Shown in pieces: positions 25,791 to 35,837 of a stretch of 64,000 bases of DNA. The position numbers were made by a program, and so were the translations under genes. The stretch comes from Corynebacterium sp. HMSC27B11 (GTDB lineage Bacteria; Actinomycetota; Actinomycetes; Mycobacteriales; Mycobacteriaceae), in contig NZ_KV823536.1 in assembly GCF_001815985.1 (NCBI RefSeq), forward strand, positions 1 to 64,000, given 5' to 3'. How positions within the stretch are numbered: the first letter of the stretch is position 1; each line of letters starts with the position of its first letter. The notes beneath the pieces were generated by a model. The model had not been told where the DNA came from. It saw only the letters and a list, made by a program, of their open reading frames with translations, and made no database searches.

Positions 25791-27725
25791 ATGAGCACAG
25801 CGGAGCTGAACCAGTCCGCCGTTTGGAATACCGCAGATAAGTTCCTGCGGTCCATCGTCGAGCCCGAGGATTATGGGGATTACATCCTGCCCATGACAGT
25901 GCTTCGCCGTCTGGAATGCATTCTCGAACCCACGAAGGACGAGGTCCTCGACCTGGTGGAGAGCCTCCAGGGGGAGGGGTACAGCGAGGAGATGATCGAC
26001 TGGGAGGTCCGCGTTCGCTTTGGCCTGTCCTTCTACAACTCCTCCCGCCTGGACCTGACGCGTATCGCCCAGCTAGACGACCACGTCTACGAGGCGTTGA
26101 TGGATTACGTCGGCGCGTTCTCGTCCTCCGTGCGCGATGTGTGGGATGCCTTCGACTTCGCGGTGAAGATGAAGACCCTCGAGAACGCCTCACGCCTGTG
26201 GCCGGTGGTGAAGCACTTCGCCACCATCGACATGAGCATGGAGGCGCTGCCGGATGCCCAGATGGGCGACCTTTTCGAGCACGTCATGTACAAGGCCTTC
26301 GACACCAAGGGCAAGGCCGCGGGTGCGTTTTATACCCCGCGTGATGCGATCCGGCTGATGGTGGATATTCTTTTCGCGTCCGACGACGTCGGCCTGACCG
26401 CGGAGGGCGCTTCCCGCACCGTGTACGACCCGACCGCGGGCACTGGCGGCATGCTGCTCGTGGCGGCGCGTGCCCTCAAGGAGCTCAACCCGGATATCGA
26501 GGTGGTGCTCGCGGGCCAGGAGCTCATGGCGACGGGTTATGCCATCGGTAAGGCCGATCTGCTGATCCAGGGTGGCGAGCCGGATGCCATCCGCCACGGC
26601 GATACGTTGCTCACCGACTTGTATGAGGGCGAGCAGTTCGAGTACATCCTCTCCAACCCGCCATTCGGCACGGATTGGGAGGTGCAGCAGCAGTCGGTGA
26701 AGGAGCAGGCGAAGGTGCCGGGCTCCCGGTTCAGCCACGGCTTGCCAAGTAAAGACGATGGCCAGATGCTTTTCCTGGCCCATGTCGCTTCGAAGCTCAT
26801 GCCCGCAGGCCCCAATGGTGCGGGCGGTCGTGGTGCGGTGGTCTCCAATGGCTCGCCGTTGTTTACCGGTGCGCCGGAATCAGGGCCGGATAAGATCCGC
26901 GCGTGGCTGCTGGAAAATGACCTGGTGGATGCGATTATCCAGTTGCCCACGAATATGTTCTACGGCACCGGAATTTCCACCTATGTGTGGATCCTGGATA
27001 CGAACAAGGAGGAACACCGCAAGGGCTTCGTCCAGCTGATCGATGCCTCCGAGTGCTGGTCGGTGCCGGATAAGGGGTTGGGGGAGAAGCGCCGGGAGAT
27101 GAAGGATCCCGACCGCAAGCGCGTGCTCGAGGAGTACGCCGGGTTCGGGGACACCGAGATCTCGAAGGTGCTCACACCAGCGGACCTGGGCTTCCGCGAC
27201 GTGAAGGTCACCAAGCAGAAGCGCCTGCGCGTGGCGGTCACCCCGGAGGCTGTGGCGCAGGTGCTGGAGCACAAATCTGCAGTGCCCGAGCACGCGGAGG
27301 TCCTTGCCGACGTGGCGGACGTGAAGTTCAATGACCTGCCGGAGGCGCTGAAGGCTGCGGCCAAGAAGCGTGGTGTGAAGATGCTCGCCGGCATGATCGA
27401 CGCAGCGCTCGAGGCCGTGGGGGTGCCGGACGAGAGCGCCGAGCCAAGCGTGGACCGCAAGGGCAAGCCAATCCTCGACCCAGCCTTCTCCATGACCGAG
27501 CGGATCCCGCTGACAGAGGACGTTGGCGAGCACATGACCCGCGAAGTCCTCCCATTCGCGCCGGACGTCACCTGGGACGAGGAAGCCGCCAAGGTTGGCT
27601 ACGAGATCCCGTTTAAGCGCGTGTTCTACCGACCAACGCCAGTCCGGTCGCTGGAGGAAATCGACGCCGACGTGGCCGCAGTGATGAGTCGCCTGGCTGA
27701 AAAGTTCGCGGAGGTGCGGGAGTGA
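25791..27725 (+). CDS. hsdM: Type I restriction-modification methyltransferase subunit HsdM
   Basis: The 644-residue N6-adenine methyltransferase subunit of a type I R-M system. It has the N-terminal helical HsdM domain (FLRSIVEPEDYGDYILPM), the SAM-binding motif YDPTAGTGGMLLVAAR near residue 220, and the catalytic motif SNPPFGTDW (NPPF) near residue 288. With HsdS it modifies adenines in a bipartite target, and with HsdR it cuts unmodified DNA. ATG 25791 is chosen because aaggagg lies 9 nt upstream; the frame extends further but without a good start. The stop overlaps hsdS (GTGA). Confidence 0.95.
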   Translation: MSTAELNQSAVWNTADKFLRSIVEPEDYGDYILPMTVLRRLECILEPTKDEVLDLVESLQGEGYSEEMIDWEVRVRFGLSFYNSSRLDLTRIAQLDDHVYEALMDYVGAFSSSVRDVWDAFDFAVKMKTLENASRLWPVVKHFATIDMSMEALPDAQMGDLFEHVMYKAFDTKGKAAGAFYTPRDAIRLMVDILFASDDVGLTAEGASRTVYDPTAGTGGMLLVAARALKELNPDIEVVLAGQELMATGYAIGKADLLIQGGEPDAIRHGDTLLTDLYEGEQFEYILSNPPFGTDWEVQQQSVKEQAKVPGSRFSHGLPSKDDGQMLFLAHVASKLMPAGPNGAGGRGAVVSNGSPLFTGAPESGPDKIRAWLLENDLVDAIIQLPTNMFYGTGISTYVWILDTNKEEHRKGFVQLIDASECWSVPDKGLGEKRREMKDPDRKRVLEEYAGFGDTEISKVLTPADLGFRDVKVTKQKRLRVAVTPEAVAQVLEHKSAVPEHAEVLADVADVKFNDLPEALKAAAKKRGVKMLAGMIDAALEAVGVPDESAEPSVDRKGKPILDPAFSMTERIPLTEDVGEHMTREVLPFAPDVTWDEEAAKVGYEIPFKRVFYRPTPVRSLEEIDADVAAVMSRLAEKFAEVRE

Positions 27726-28954
27726 GCACAGTGACTACGCACCGCACGGCGCCGTTGTGGAAGTTCGCCGAGGTATCACCCCCAATGCCGGAGTTCAACG
27801 ACCTCACCGAGTCCGACGAGGTGACGTTTATTCCCCTGGAGGACGTCTGGCCGACTAACAAAGCCGACGACTTTCGAACGGTTCCCTGGGAGAAGCGTTT
27901 AAACGGATACACCCCGTTTCGCCGGGGTGATCTCCTCCTGCCGAAAGTTACCCCGACGGTGACACACGGGCGCACCATGATTACGGACACCGCCACCGAG
28001 TTGGGGGTTGCCTCCACCGAGGTCTACACGGTCCGCGCACGTCCAGGGGCAGACTCTCGCTGGCTCGCGTACCTGCTTGTCGGAACGGAGTTTCTTGGAC
28101 TCGCGGGGGCCTCCGTGCAGGGAACCGGTGGATTGAAGCGAATCAGTACGCAGTTTGTCGAGTCCTACCCGCTGCCGGACGCCTCGCCAGATGAACAGCG
28201 GGCCATCGCGGATTATCTCGACCGCGAGACTGCCGAAATCGATGCCATGAGCGCCGACCTGGACGAGATGGAAAAGCTGCTGACGGAGCGGCGTAGGACC
28301 GCAGTGACCGCGGCCTTCAACCAATTCTCTACCACCGCACCCCTCTGGAAATTCGCCAAGGTTTCGCCTTCCACACCGGGAATTTATGACCTGGACAAGG
28401 GAGAAGACGTGACGTTTATTCCGCTGGAGGACGTCTGGACAAATCAGAAACCAGGAGTTTTCAAGGTTGCTCCTTGGGAGGACAAACTTGCTTCATACAC
28501 GCACTTCGAAAGCGGAGATGTCCTGCTCCCAAAGGTCACCCCGACAGTCACCCACGGCCGCGCGATGGTGGCAAACGTTACTACTGAGCTGGGTGTGGCA
28601 ACCTCTGAGATATACACCCTGCGACCTAGTGAAAGAACGAACCCCGATTGGTTAGCGTTCTTCCTGACGTCGCAAACGTTCCTAGATGAGGCGGGCGTTT
28701 CCGTTTTAGGAACAGGGGGCTTAAAGCGAATAAGTACCCAGTTTGTCCAGTCCTTCCCTGTACCTGACATGAGTCGTTCGGAGCAAGACGGTCTGGTCAA
28801 GGACATTGACCGCGAAACCACCGAAATCGATGCCATGCTCGCCGACATCACTGAGCTGCGCGACCTACTCGCCGAGCGTCGCGCTGCCGTCATCGCCGCG
28901 GCCGTGACCGGACAAATCGATATCCCCACCGCCGAGGAGCCCACCCATGCCTAG
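27722..28954 (+). CDS. hsdS: Type I restriction specificity subunit HsdS with duplicated halves
   Basis: The 410-residue DNA-recognition subunit. Type I HsdS proteins have two target-recognition domains (TRDs) that usually differ from each other, each followed by a conserved helix spacer. Here the two halves are clearly alike: residues about 8-200 and 208-400 share APLWKFA, VTFIPLEDVW, LLPKVTPTVTHGR, GTGGLKRISTQFV, then DRETxEIDAM, in the same order. The C-terminal helix is LLAERRAAVIAAAVTGQID. Similar TRDs imply similar half-sites, so the target may be close to palindromic. GTG start overlaps hsdM; stop overlaps hsdR by 8 nt. Parts of the second half are AT-richer than the flanks. Confidence 0.95.
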   Translation: MSTVTTHRTAPLWKFAEVSPPMPEFNDLTESDEVTFIPLEDVWPTNKADDFRTVPWEKRLNGYTPFRRGDLLLPKVTPTVTHGRTMITDTATELGVASTEVYTVRARPGADSRWLAYLLVGTEFLGLAGASVQGTGGLKRISTQFVESYPLPDASPDEQRAIADYLDRETAEIDAMSADLDEMEKLLTERRRTAVTAAFNQFSTTAPLWKFAKVSPSTPGIYDLDKGEDVTFIPLEDVWTNQKPGVFKVAPWEDKLASYTHFESGDVLLPKVTPTVTHGRAMVANVTTELGVATSEIYTLRPSERTNPDWLAFFLTSQTFLDEAGVSVLGTGGLKRISTQFVQSFPVPDMSRSEQDGLVKDIDRETTEIDAMLADITELRDLLAERRAAVIAAAVTGQIDIPTAEEPTHA

Positions 28955-31900
28955 CTCAGACATCACCCGCGAATACGCGCACGAGTCCGCCATCTGCAAG
29001 GCCCTCGCCGAGCGCGGCTGGACTTACGAGGAAGGCAAGAACGACCAGGGGTGGGATCGGCGCCTCGCGCTCTACCCCGCCGACGTGCTGGCGTGGCTCT
29101 CCACCCAGTACCCAGATGAGTACGCCAAGGCGGTGCCCGCGGACGCCCCGGAAGCCACCCGCGAGGTCGCACAGCGCAAACTGCTTGAATATGTCGCCGA
29201 CCGGCTGGAAACCAAAACCCGGAAGGACCCACAATCCGGGCGTACCCTCGGCGGGCTGCTCGGCACACTGCGGGAGGGCTTCAAATACGCCCAGGTCGGG
29301 GCTCGTTCCGCCGCCTTCGGCCCGATGGTCGCCTTCCCGCCCGCGAACCCGTTGCTGGAGAAGGTCGCCGAACGCGCAGAAGAAAACATCCTGCGCGTCA
29401 TCCGCCAAGTCCACTTCGACCCCAAAACTAACGAGACCATCGACCTCGTGCTCACTGTCAACGGCATCCCCGTCGTGACGATGGAGCTGAAGACCGACAA
29501 CACCCAGTCGGTGGCGCACGCCCGCAAGCAATACCGCAAAGACCGCGTGCCCAGCTCCAGCCGGCGCCTCCTGCAGCCGGGGCGCGCGCTGGTCCACTTC
29601 GCCGTCTCCAATGCCGAGGTCTACATGACCACCGCACTGAAGGGCTCCGACACCTTCTTCCTGCCCTTCAACCGAGGTTTCAACGGCGGGGCTGGCAACC
29701 CGCCTATCCCCGGCAAGTCCGAGACCTCCTACCTGTGGGAGGACGTGCTGGAGCGTGACATGTTCCTCCGCATCCTCAGGGACTTCGCTGTCTGGGAACC
29801 GGACGCCACACCGAAGCGCGGCACCCCGGGAGGAAAACTGATCTTCCCGCGCTATCACCAGCTGCGCGCGGTGGAGCGGGTCACCAGGGATGTCACCCGG
29901 CGCGGGGCCGGTGGCCGTTACCTGATCGAGCACTCCGCGGGTTCCGGGAAAACCAAAACCATCGCGTGGCTAGCCCACCGCCTGATCCGGCATGTGGCGG
30001 AGGATGGGCAGAAGACCTTCGATTCGGTCATCGTCGTCACCGACCGCACTGCGCTGGACACCAACGTGCGCCAGGATATGAACATGATGGACGCCTCCAT
30101 GGGTCTTGTGGTTTCCGTTGGCGAGAATGCTGGGGCGAAGTCCCCGCAGCTGCGCCAGGCAATCGAGGAGGGTGACCATATCATCACCTGCACCCTCCAG
30201 ACCTTCCCGCACGTGCTGAAGCTCCTCGAGGACGAACAAAACCTCGCGGGTCGGCGCTGGTGCGTGATCGCGGATGAGGCGCACTCCTCCCAGACCGGTT
30301 CCAGCGCTTCAGCGCTGCGTGAGCTGCTCACGGACGTCGAGCTCGACGAGGGGGAGGAGTACACCGCCGACGACCTGCTGGAACTGCGGCAGGAGGCCAT
30401 CGCTGTCGCCGAGAACATGACCTTCGTGGCGCTCACCGCCACACCCAAGGGCAAGACCCTGCGCCTGTTCGGAACCGAAACCCCGGATGGTCACTTTCTC
30501 GCCTTCGATACTTACCCGATGGGCCAGGCCATCGAGGAGGGCTTCATCCTTGATGTGCTCGGCAACTATTCGACCTACCAGATGTGGGCCGAGGTCCGTG
30601 ACGAGCTGGGCCGGACCGAGGAAGTCGATGAGTCTGCGGCCGTGACCGACATGGTGCGCTTCGTGCGCCTGCACCCAACCTCCATCGCGCAGAAGGTGGA
30701 GGTCGTCATCGAACACTTCCGCCGCAACGTCGCCCACCACCTGGGCGGGCAGGCCCGCGCGATGGTCGTGACCTCCTCCCGCAAAGCAGCGGTCCGCTGG
30801 TCGGAGGAGATGAACCACTACATCCAGTCCAAGGGCTACGACTTCCGCTCCCTGGTCGCCTTCTCCGACGCGGTGCGCGTCGACGAGGGCTCCGAACCGG
30901 TCACGGAGGTGCATCTCAACGGCGTGCCGGACGTCGAGCGCGCCTTCAAGGACGATGAACAGGGATACCGCGTCATCATCGTCGCGAACAAGTTCCAAAC
31001 CGGCTTCAACGAGCCCCGGCTGTGCGCGATGTACGTCGATAAGCAGCTATCCGGTGTCACCACCGTTCAGACACTCTCGCGGCTCAACCGCATCCACGAG
31101 AACAAGCCCACCCCGATGGTGGTGGACTTCGTCAACGACCCGGAGATGATCGTCAAGGACTTCCAGCGCTACTACGCCGGAGCCTCCATCAACACAGACA
31201 TCGACCCGAACGCGCTGCACACCCTCGGCGAGGAGCTCGACACCTCCGGGTTCTACACTCCCGAGGAGATGGAACAGGTCGCTCAGGCCTATATGGCTGG
31301 CTCCGACTCGGAGGCACTCCGCGGTGCGGCCGCACCGATCATCCGGCGCTGGCAGGTGCGACGCGATTCCGGCAAGGACGGGCGCGACGCGGCACGCGAC
31401 TTCAAATCCAACGCAGAGAAATACCGCCACGCATATGAGTTCCTCTCCCAGATCGTCGCCTATGCCGACGCGGAGGTCTCGAAGCGGGCGATGCTTGCCG
31501 CCGTGCTGGAGCGCAACCTCCACCTCTCTGAATACGACGACGAGGACGAGGACTTCATCACCGGGCTCTCACTGGCCGGAGTGGCGATCACCCAGAGCGA
31601 CATCGAGGTGGACCGCTCGCTGAGCGACGGTGGGACCGAAGCGCTGAAAGTGCCTACCTTCGACGTCACCGTGGGTGGGGAAGGCACCCCTATGCGCGCC
31701 GCATTCTACGACGCGGTGGACAAGGTCAACGACATCTTCTCCATGGCCGGTGTGGACGTGAACTCCGATGAAACCTCGCAGATGATCGTCGCGGCCTGGG
31801 GCACGCTCTCCGAGCAGCCCGAGGCGGTGAAACTGGGTCGGACGAACTCCAAGGAACAGCTCAAACGCTCCAAGAAGTTCCAGGGCGCGGCGACGCAGGC

Positions 31901-32036
31901 GATCTTCGACGGCATCGCGGAGCGTAAGAAGCGCGATACCTTGCTCTCCAGTGACCGGGACGTGCTCAACGGTGTGATCAACGCCCTGGCCGACATCATG
32001 GCCGCGGCTAAGGAGATGGGTGAGCTGGACAAGTAG
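28947..32036 (+). CDS. hsdR: Type I restriction endonuclease subunit HsdR
   Basis: The 1029-residue motor and nuclease subunit. The N-terminal nuclease domain shows VVTMELKTDN near residue 180, the E-x-K part of the PD-(D/E)xK site. The SF2 helicase motor has Walker A SAGSGKTKTI near residue 334, DEAH-type box VIADEAHSSQTG near residue 443, FVALTATPKGKT, and motif VI-like SRLNRI. A long helical C-terminus contacts HsdM. It is intact with no frameshift, so the system looks functional. It is the last gene of the hsdMSR operon. Confidence 0.95.
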   Translation: MPSSDITREYAHESAICKALAERGWTYEEGKNDQGWDRRLALYPADVLAWLSTQYPDEYAKAVPADAPEATREVAQRKLLEYVADRLETKTRKDPQSGRTLGGLLGTLREGFKYAQVGARSAAFGPMVAFPPANPLLEKVAERAEENILRVIRQVHFDPKTNETIDLVLTVNGIPVVTMELKTDNTQSVAHARKQYRKDRVPSSSRRLLQPGRALVHFAVSNAEVYMTTALKGSDTFFLPFNRGFNGGAGNPPIPGKSETSYLWEDVLERDMFLRILRDFAVWEPDATPKRGTPGGKLIFPRYHQLRAVERVTRDVTRRGAGGRYLIEHSAGSGKTKTIAWLAHRLIRHVAEDGQKTFDSVIVVTDRTALDTNVRQDMNMMDASMGLVVSVGENAGAKSPQLRQAIEEGDHIITCTLQTFPHVLKLLEDEQNLAGRRWCVIADEAHSSQTGSSASALRELLTDVELDEGEEYTADDLLELRQEAIAVAENMTFVALTATPKGKTLRLFGTETPDGHFLAFDTYPMGQAIEEGFILDVLGNYSTYQMWAEVRDELGRTEEVDESAAVTDMVRFVRLHPTSIAQKVEVVIEHFRRNVAHHLGGQARAMVVTSSRKAAVRWSEEMNHYIQSKGYDFRSLVAFSDAVRVDEGSEPVTEVHLNGVPDVERAFKDDEQGYRVIIVANKFQTGFNEPRLCAMYVDKQLSGVTTVQTLSRLNRIHENKPTPMVVDFVNDPEMIVKDFQRYYAGASINTDIDPNALHTLGEELDTSGFYTPEEMEQVAQAYMAGSDSEALRGAAAPIIRRWQVRRDSGKDGRDAARDFKSNAEKYRHAYEFLSQIVAYADAEVSKRAMLAAVLERNLHLSEYDDEDEDFITGLSLAGVAITQSDIEVDRSLSDGGTEALKVPTFDVTVGGEGTPMRAAFYDAVDKVNDIFSMAGVDVNSDETSQMIVAAWGTLSEQPEAVKLGRTNSKEQLKRSKKFQGAATQAIFDGIAERKKRDTLLSSDRDVLNGVINALADIMAAAKEMGELDK

Positions 32037-32173
32037 GGAAGTGGCCCCTGAACTCAATGTCCGTGCCAGATTTGTGCCAAATCCGTGGCTGCATCCGTGA
32101 CCATGTGAGCTTTGCCATGGGGCTTGGGGGGCGCTGGTTGATCTGCCCGTTGCCCCGACCTGCGGAAACGACT

Positions 32174-32201
32174 GAAGCCCTGGCCTTGTGGCCAGGGCTT
32201 C
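32174..32201. terminator. Bidirectional hairpin between hsdR and tRNA-Pro
   Basis: A perfect 12-bp inverted repeat with a ttgt loop (gaagccctggcc / ggccagggcttc) lies 8 nt beyond the 3' end of tRNA-Pro and about 140 nt after the hsdR stop. It can end both transcripts, although the flanking T runs are short. Confidence 0.75.
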
Positions 32202-32208
32202 TTCTACG

Positions 32209-32285
32209 TGGTCGGACTGACAGGATTTGAACCTGCGACCCCTACACCCCCAGTGTAGTGCGCTACCAAACTGCGCCACAGCCCG
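32209..32285 (-). tRNA. tRNA-Pro (anticodon GGG)
   Basis: The - strand folds as a complete cloverleaf: acceptor stem cgggctg/cagtccg (one G-U pair), anticodon stem ctaca/tgtag with loop ctggggg, T-loop gttcaaatc. The anticodon is GGG, reading proline codons CCC and CCU. The 3' CCA is encoded (77 nt in all). Confidence 0.96.
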
Positions 32286-32347
32286 TTACGCCCTGTAACA
32301 GTACAGCATGGCTCAGGGCACGTACTAATCAGCCCCGCTGGTGGGCA

Positions 32348-32845
32348 TTACTGCGGGTCAACCGGGGATTCCGTGATGATGATGCCGTCCGAGTCCGCGT
32401 ACACGTACTCGCCCGGGTTGAACTCCACGCCACCGAAGCGCAGCACAACATCCTTCTCGCCAGCACCGGTCTTTGTGGACTTGCGGGGGTTGGTGCCCAG
32501 CGCCTTGCAGCCGAAGTCCATCTCACCGATGGCCTTGCTATCACGGATCGCGGCGTTCACGATCACGCCCGCCCAGCCGTTCTTCTGTCCCAGGCCGGCG
32601 ATGATGTCGCCCACCAGCGCGGTGTGCAGGGATTCCTGGCCGTCGATGACCAGCACGCCGCCCGGGTTCGGCTCGCTGAGGATGGACTTCAGCAGCGCAT
32701 TGTCCTGGAAGCAGGACACCGTGGTGATGCGGCCGCAGAACTCGACCTTGCCGCCGAGGTCCTGGAACTGCGTATCGCAGGAGCGCGACTCCGCTCCGAT
32801 GATGTCAACCAAGTCTGCCGTGGGGATAAAAGTGATCTCGCTCAT
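32348..32845 (-). CDS. rraA: RraA-family protein (regulator of ribonuclease activity / HMG-type aldolase fold)
   Basis: A 165-residue protein starting [12 protein letters not shown] with the family motifs [35 protein letters not shown] and [16 protein letters not shown]. coli RraA binds and inhibits RNase E; many RraA-fold proteins are instead aldolases, so the cellular role in corynebacteria is open. ATG 32845 is chosen, since the upstream extension of the frame has unrelated composition. Divergent from secA2. Confidence 0.92.
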   Translation of the reverse strand: MSEITFIPTADLVDIIGAESRSCDTQFQDLGGKVEFCGRITTVSCFQDNALLKSILSEPNPGGVLVIDGQESLHTALVGDIIAGLGQKNGWAGVIVNAAIRDSKAIGEMDFGCKALGTNPRKSTKTGAGEKDVVLRFGGVEFNPGEYVYADSDGIIITESPVDPQ

Positions 32846-32979
32846 AGCCTCCAAGCATAGGTGCTGGGACGCCCCTGAACAGCAAGGTGCCCCACTTTGG
32901 GCGGGCTTGTCCGAGCTGCCCGGTAAAGTGGACGGAGCATTAACAAGCGTCGATCCGACACGAGGTTGTAGAAGAGCAC

Positions 32980-35301
32980 ATGGCTGCATTTGACTGGTTC
33001 TGGCGTGCGATGGGCACGTCGCCGAAGAAGAATCAGAAGAAGTCCCGGGCGGTCGTCGCGCAGGCCAATCCCGAGCGCTACACCGGCGCTACTGACGACG
33101 AGCTCCGCGCCGCCGCAGCAGACGCGGTCGTCAAGGCCGGGGAGGGCGAGAAGGGGCGCATCAAGGACGTCCCGCAGTTGCTCGCCGCCCTCCGCGAGGT
33201 CACCCGCCGCACCCTCGGCATCGCCCCCTTCGACGTCCAGCTCCAGGGCACCCTCGCCCTGCTCAACGGGGACGTCGCCGAGATGGCCACCGGTGAGGGC
33301 AAAACCCTGACCGGCGCGATGGCCACCATCGGCTATGCCCTGCAGGGAAAGCGCGTGCACGTCATCACAGTCAACGGCTTCCTCGCCGCCCGTGACGACG
33401 AATGGATGGGCCCGATGTTCGACTTCTTCGGGCTCACCCACGGCGCCATCCAGGAGGAGCTGACCTCCGAGCAGCGCCGCGAAATCTACCAGCGGGACAT
33501 CGTATTCGGCGCGATCAACGAACTCGGCTTCGACGTCCTCCGCGACCACCTGGCCACCGAACGCGCCGAAGTTGTCCGCACCCCCGCGGACGTCGCCGTC
33601 ATCGACGAGGCGGACTCCGTGCTCGTCGACGAAGCCCTCGTTCCCCTCGTCCTCGCAGGCAGCGAGCCCGGCGCCGCCCCGGCCGGCCAGATCACCCAGC
33701 TGGTCCAGCGGATGGAGGAAAACGAGCACTTCACCATCTCACCGGACCGCCGCAACGTATTCCTCACGGATAAGGGCTCGAAGTTCGTTGAGGACGCCCT
33801 CGGCATCGACTCCCTGTACTCGGAGGGCAAGGACGGCGAGGACGCCGGCCAGACGCTCGTCCAGGTCAACGTCGCCCTGCACGCCGAGCATCTGCTCATT
33901 CGGGACGTTCACTACATCGTCAAGGACGGCTCCGTCGCCCTCATCGACGGCTCGCGGGGCCGCATCGCCGACCTGCAGCGCTGGCCCGATGGTCTGCAGG
34001 CCGCGGTGGAGGCCAAGGAGGGGCTGCGCGTCACCGACGGTGGGCGCATCCTCGACCAGATCACCATCCAGGCTCTGATCGGCCTGTACCCGACGGTCTG
34101 CGGCATGACGGGCACCGCCCTGGCAGCAGGGGACCAGCTGCGCCAGTTCTACGGCCTGCAGGTCTCGGTCATCGATCCGAATGTGCCGACCAAGCGATTC
34201 GACGAGGCCGACCGCATCTACGCCACCGATGAGGAGCGCGACGCCGCCGTCATCGAGCACATCCTCGCGGTCCAGGAGACCGGCCAGCCGCAGCTCATCG
34301 GTACCCAGGACGTCGCCGCCTCCGAGCGCATCGCCGAGGCGCTTGCGGCTCGTGGCGTGCAGAGCTCGATCCTGAACGCGAAGAACCACGAGGCCGAGGC
34401 CGCCGTCGTCGCCGAAGCAGGACGCCCCGGCCACGTCACCGTCTCTACCCAGATGGCTGGCCGAGGTACGGACATCAAGCTCGGCGGTAAGGATGAATCC
34501 GCCCGCGATGCCGCCGTCGAGGCCGGGGGACTGCACGTGGTCGGCGTTGGGCGCTTCCGCTCCCAGCGCCTGGATAACCAGCTGCGCGGTCGCGCGGGCC
34601 GCCAGGGTGATCCCGGCAGCTCGGTCTTCTTCGTCTCCCTGCAGGACGACGTCGTGGAAACCGGTGGTGCCGGGGAGAGCCTGGAAGCCCAGCCGGATGC
34701 GAGCGGTCGCCTGAATCAGAAGAAGGTCGCGAACTTCGTCGACCACTGCCAGCGCGTGACCGAAGGCCAGATGCTGGACATCCACGCCACGACCTGGAAG
34801 TACAACAAACTCATCAAGGATCAGCGGGACATCATCGACGCCCGCCGTCAGAAGCTGCTGGATACGGACGCCGCCTGGCAGGAGCTCGCCGAAGCGCAGC
34901 CAAAGAAGGCCGCCAGCCTGCAGGAGCAGGGCATCGAGCAGGCCGTGCTGGAGCAATCGACCCGCGCGATCATGCTCTTCCACCTGGACCTGGAGTGGAG
35001 CGAGCATCTGGCCTACCTGGACGACATCCGGGAGTCCATCCACCTGCGCGCCATCGCCCGGGAATCGCCCATCGACGAGTTTCACCGCATGTCCATCGCC
35101 GCGTTCGGCGACTTGGCAGCCCGTGCGGTGAACAAGGCGGAGGACACCTTTGCTGAGGCGGAGTTCACCAGCGAAGGCGTGGATCTGGATGGCCTCGGCC
35201 TCCACAAGCCGTCTGCAACCTGGACTTATATGGTCAACGACAATCCGCTCTCCAGCGGTGGCGGCTCGTTGATCGGCTCCGTTGCACAGATGTTCCGATA
35301 G
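32980..35301 (+). CDS. secA2: Accessory Sec translocase ATPase SecA2
   Basis: A 773-residue SecA motor, shorter than housekeeping SecA1 (about 850) and lacking its zinc-binding C-terminal linker. Motifs are Walker [14 protein letters not shown] near residue 104, DEAD box [14 protein letters not shown] near residue 206, and [13 protein letters not shown] with [12 protein letters not shown] in the second motor half. SecA2 exports a subset of proteins together with the SecYEG channel. Upstream of odhI, as in M. tuberculosis (Rv1821-Rv1827 region). Start ATG follows tagaagagcac. Confidence 0.95.
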   Translation: MAAFDWFWRAMGTSPKKNQKKSRAVVAQANPERYTGATDDELRAAAADAVVKAGEGEKGRIKDVPQLLAALREVTRRTLGIAPFDVQLQGTLALLNGDVAEMATGEGKTLTGAMATIGYALQGKRVHVITVNGFLAARDDEWMGPMFDFFGLTHGAIQEELTSEQRREIYQRDIVFGAINELGFDVLRDHLATERAEVVRTPADVAVIDEADSVLVDEALVPLVLAGSEPGAAPAGQITQLVQRMEENEHFTISPDRRNVFLTDKGSKFVEDALGIDSLYSEGKDGEDAGQTLVQVNVALHAEHLLIRDVHYIVKDGSVALIDGSRGRIADLQRWPDGLQAAVEAKEGLRVTDGGRILDQITIQALIGLYPTVCGMTGTALAAGDQLRQFYGLQVSVIDPNVPTKRFDEADRIYATDEERDAAVIEHILAVQETGQPQLIGTQDVAASERIAEALAARGVQSSILNAKNHEAEAAVVAEAGRPGHVTVSTQMAGRGTDIKLGGKDESARDAAVEAGGLHVVGVGRFRSQRLDNQLRGRAGRQGDPGSSVFFVSLQDDVVETGGAGESLEAQPDASGRLNQKKVANFVDHCQRVTEGQMLDIHATTWKYNKLIKDQRDIIDARRQKLLDTDAAWQELAEAQPKKAASLQEQGIEQAVLEQSTRAIMLFHLDLEWSEHLAYLDDIRESIHLRAIARESPIDEFHRMSIAAFGDLAARAVNKAEDTFAEAEFTSEGVDLDGLGLHKPSATWTYMVNDNPLSSGGGSLIGSVAQMFR

Positions 35302-35397
35302 TTATGAACTTGTGAACACAACCGCGGTGACTCTCCATCGCTTGCGGGGTAGTATTGTGTTGTCGTTAGCCAAATACGTTCCAGAGAGGATCTCACT

Positions 35398-35832
35398 ATG
35401 AGCCAGAACACCGGTAAGCCGGAGGCATCTGTCGAGACCACATCGGTGTTTCGCGCGGACCTCCTGAAGGAGATGGAGTCCGGCGCCCAGGCCGACGCAT
35501 CTCCCTCCGGTGTCGAGGGGTTGCCGGAGGGCTCCGCCCTTCTCGTGGTGAAGCGCGGCCCGAACGCAGGTTCCCGCTTCCTCCTCGATCAGGAGACCAC
35601 CGCCGCTGGCCGTCACCCGGACAGCGACATCTTCTTGGACGACGTCACTGTCTCCCGCCGCCACGCCGAGTTCCGCCGCAACGGTGCGGACTACGAGGTC
35701 GTGGACGTCGGATCCCTGAACGGCACCTACGTCAACCGCGAGCCGAAGAACTCCGCGGTCCTGTCCAACGGTGACGAGATCCAGATCGGCAAGTTCCGCC
35801 TCGTGTTCCTGAACGGCGCGAAGGAAAGCTAA
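35398..35832 (+). CDS. odhI: OdhI/GarA FHA-domain regulator of 2-oxoglutarate metabolism
   Basis: A 144-residue protein with an N-terminal phosphorylation motif ETTSVFRADLL in which Thr14 and Thr15 match the OdhI sites phosphorylated by PknG, and an FHA domain (residues about 45-140: AAGRHPDSDIFLDDVTVSRRH, split by motif boundaries, then VDVGSLNGTYVNREP). Unphosphorylated OdhI inhibits 2-oxoglutarate dehydrogenase and so steers carbon to glutamate. A ribosome site gagagga lies 7 nt upstream, and tagtat, about 45 nt upstream of the ATG, is a candidate -10 box. Followed by ftsR as in C. glutamicum. Confidence 0.97.
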   Translation: MSQNTGKPEASVETTSVFRADLLKEMESGAQADASPSGVEGLPEGSALLVVKRGPNAGSRFLLDQETTAAGRHPDSDIFLDDVTVSRRHAEFRRNGADYEVVDVGSLNGTYVNREPKNSAVLSNGDEIQIGKFRLVFLNGAKES

Positions 35833-35837
35833 AAACC

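Noticed and set aside
32209..32285. tRNA-Pro 3' end as attachment site of an integrated element
   Set aside because: I found no second copy of the tRNA 3' end and no integrase in the block at 24.4-32.2 kb. Only the position is suggestive.
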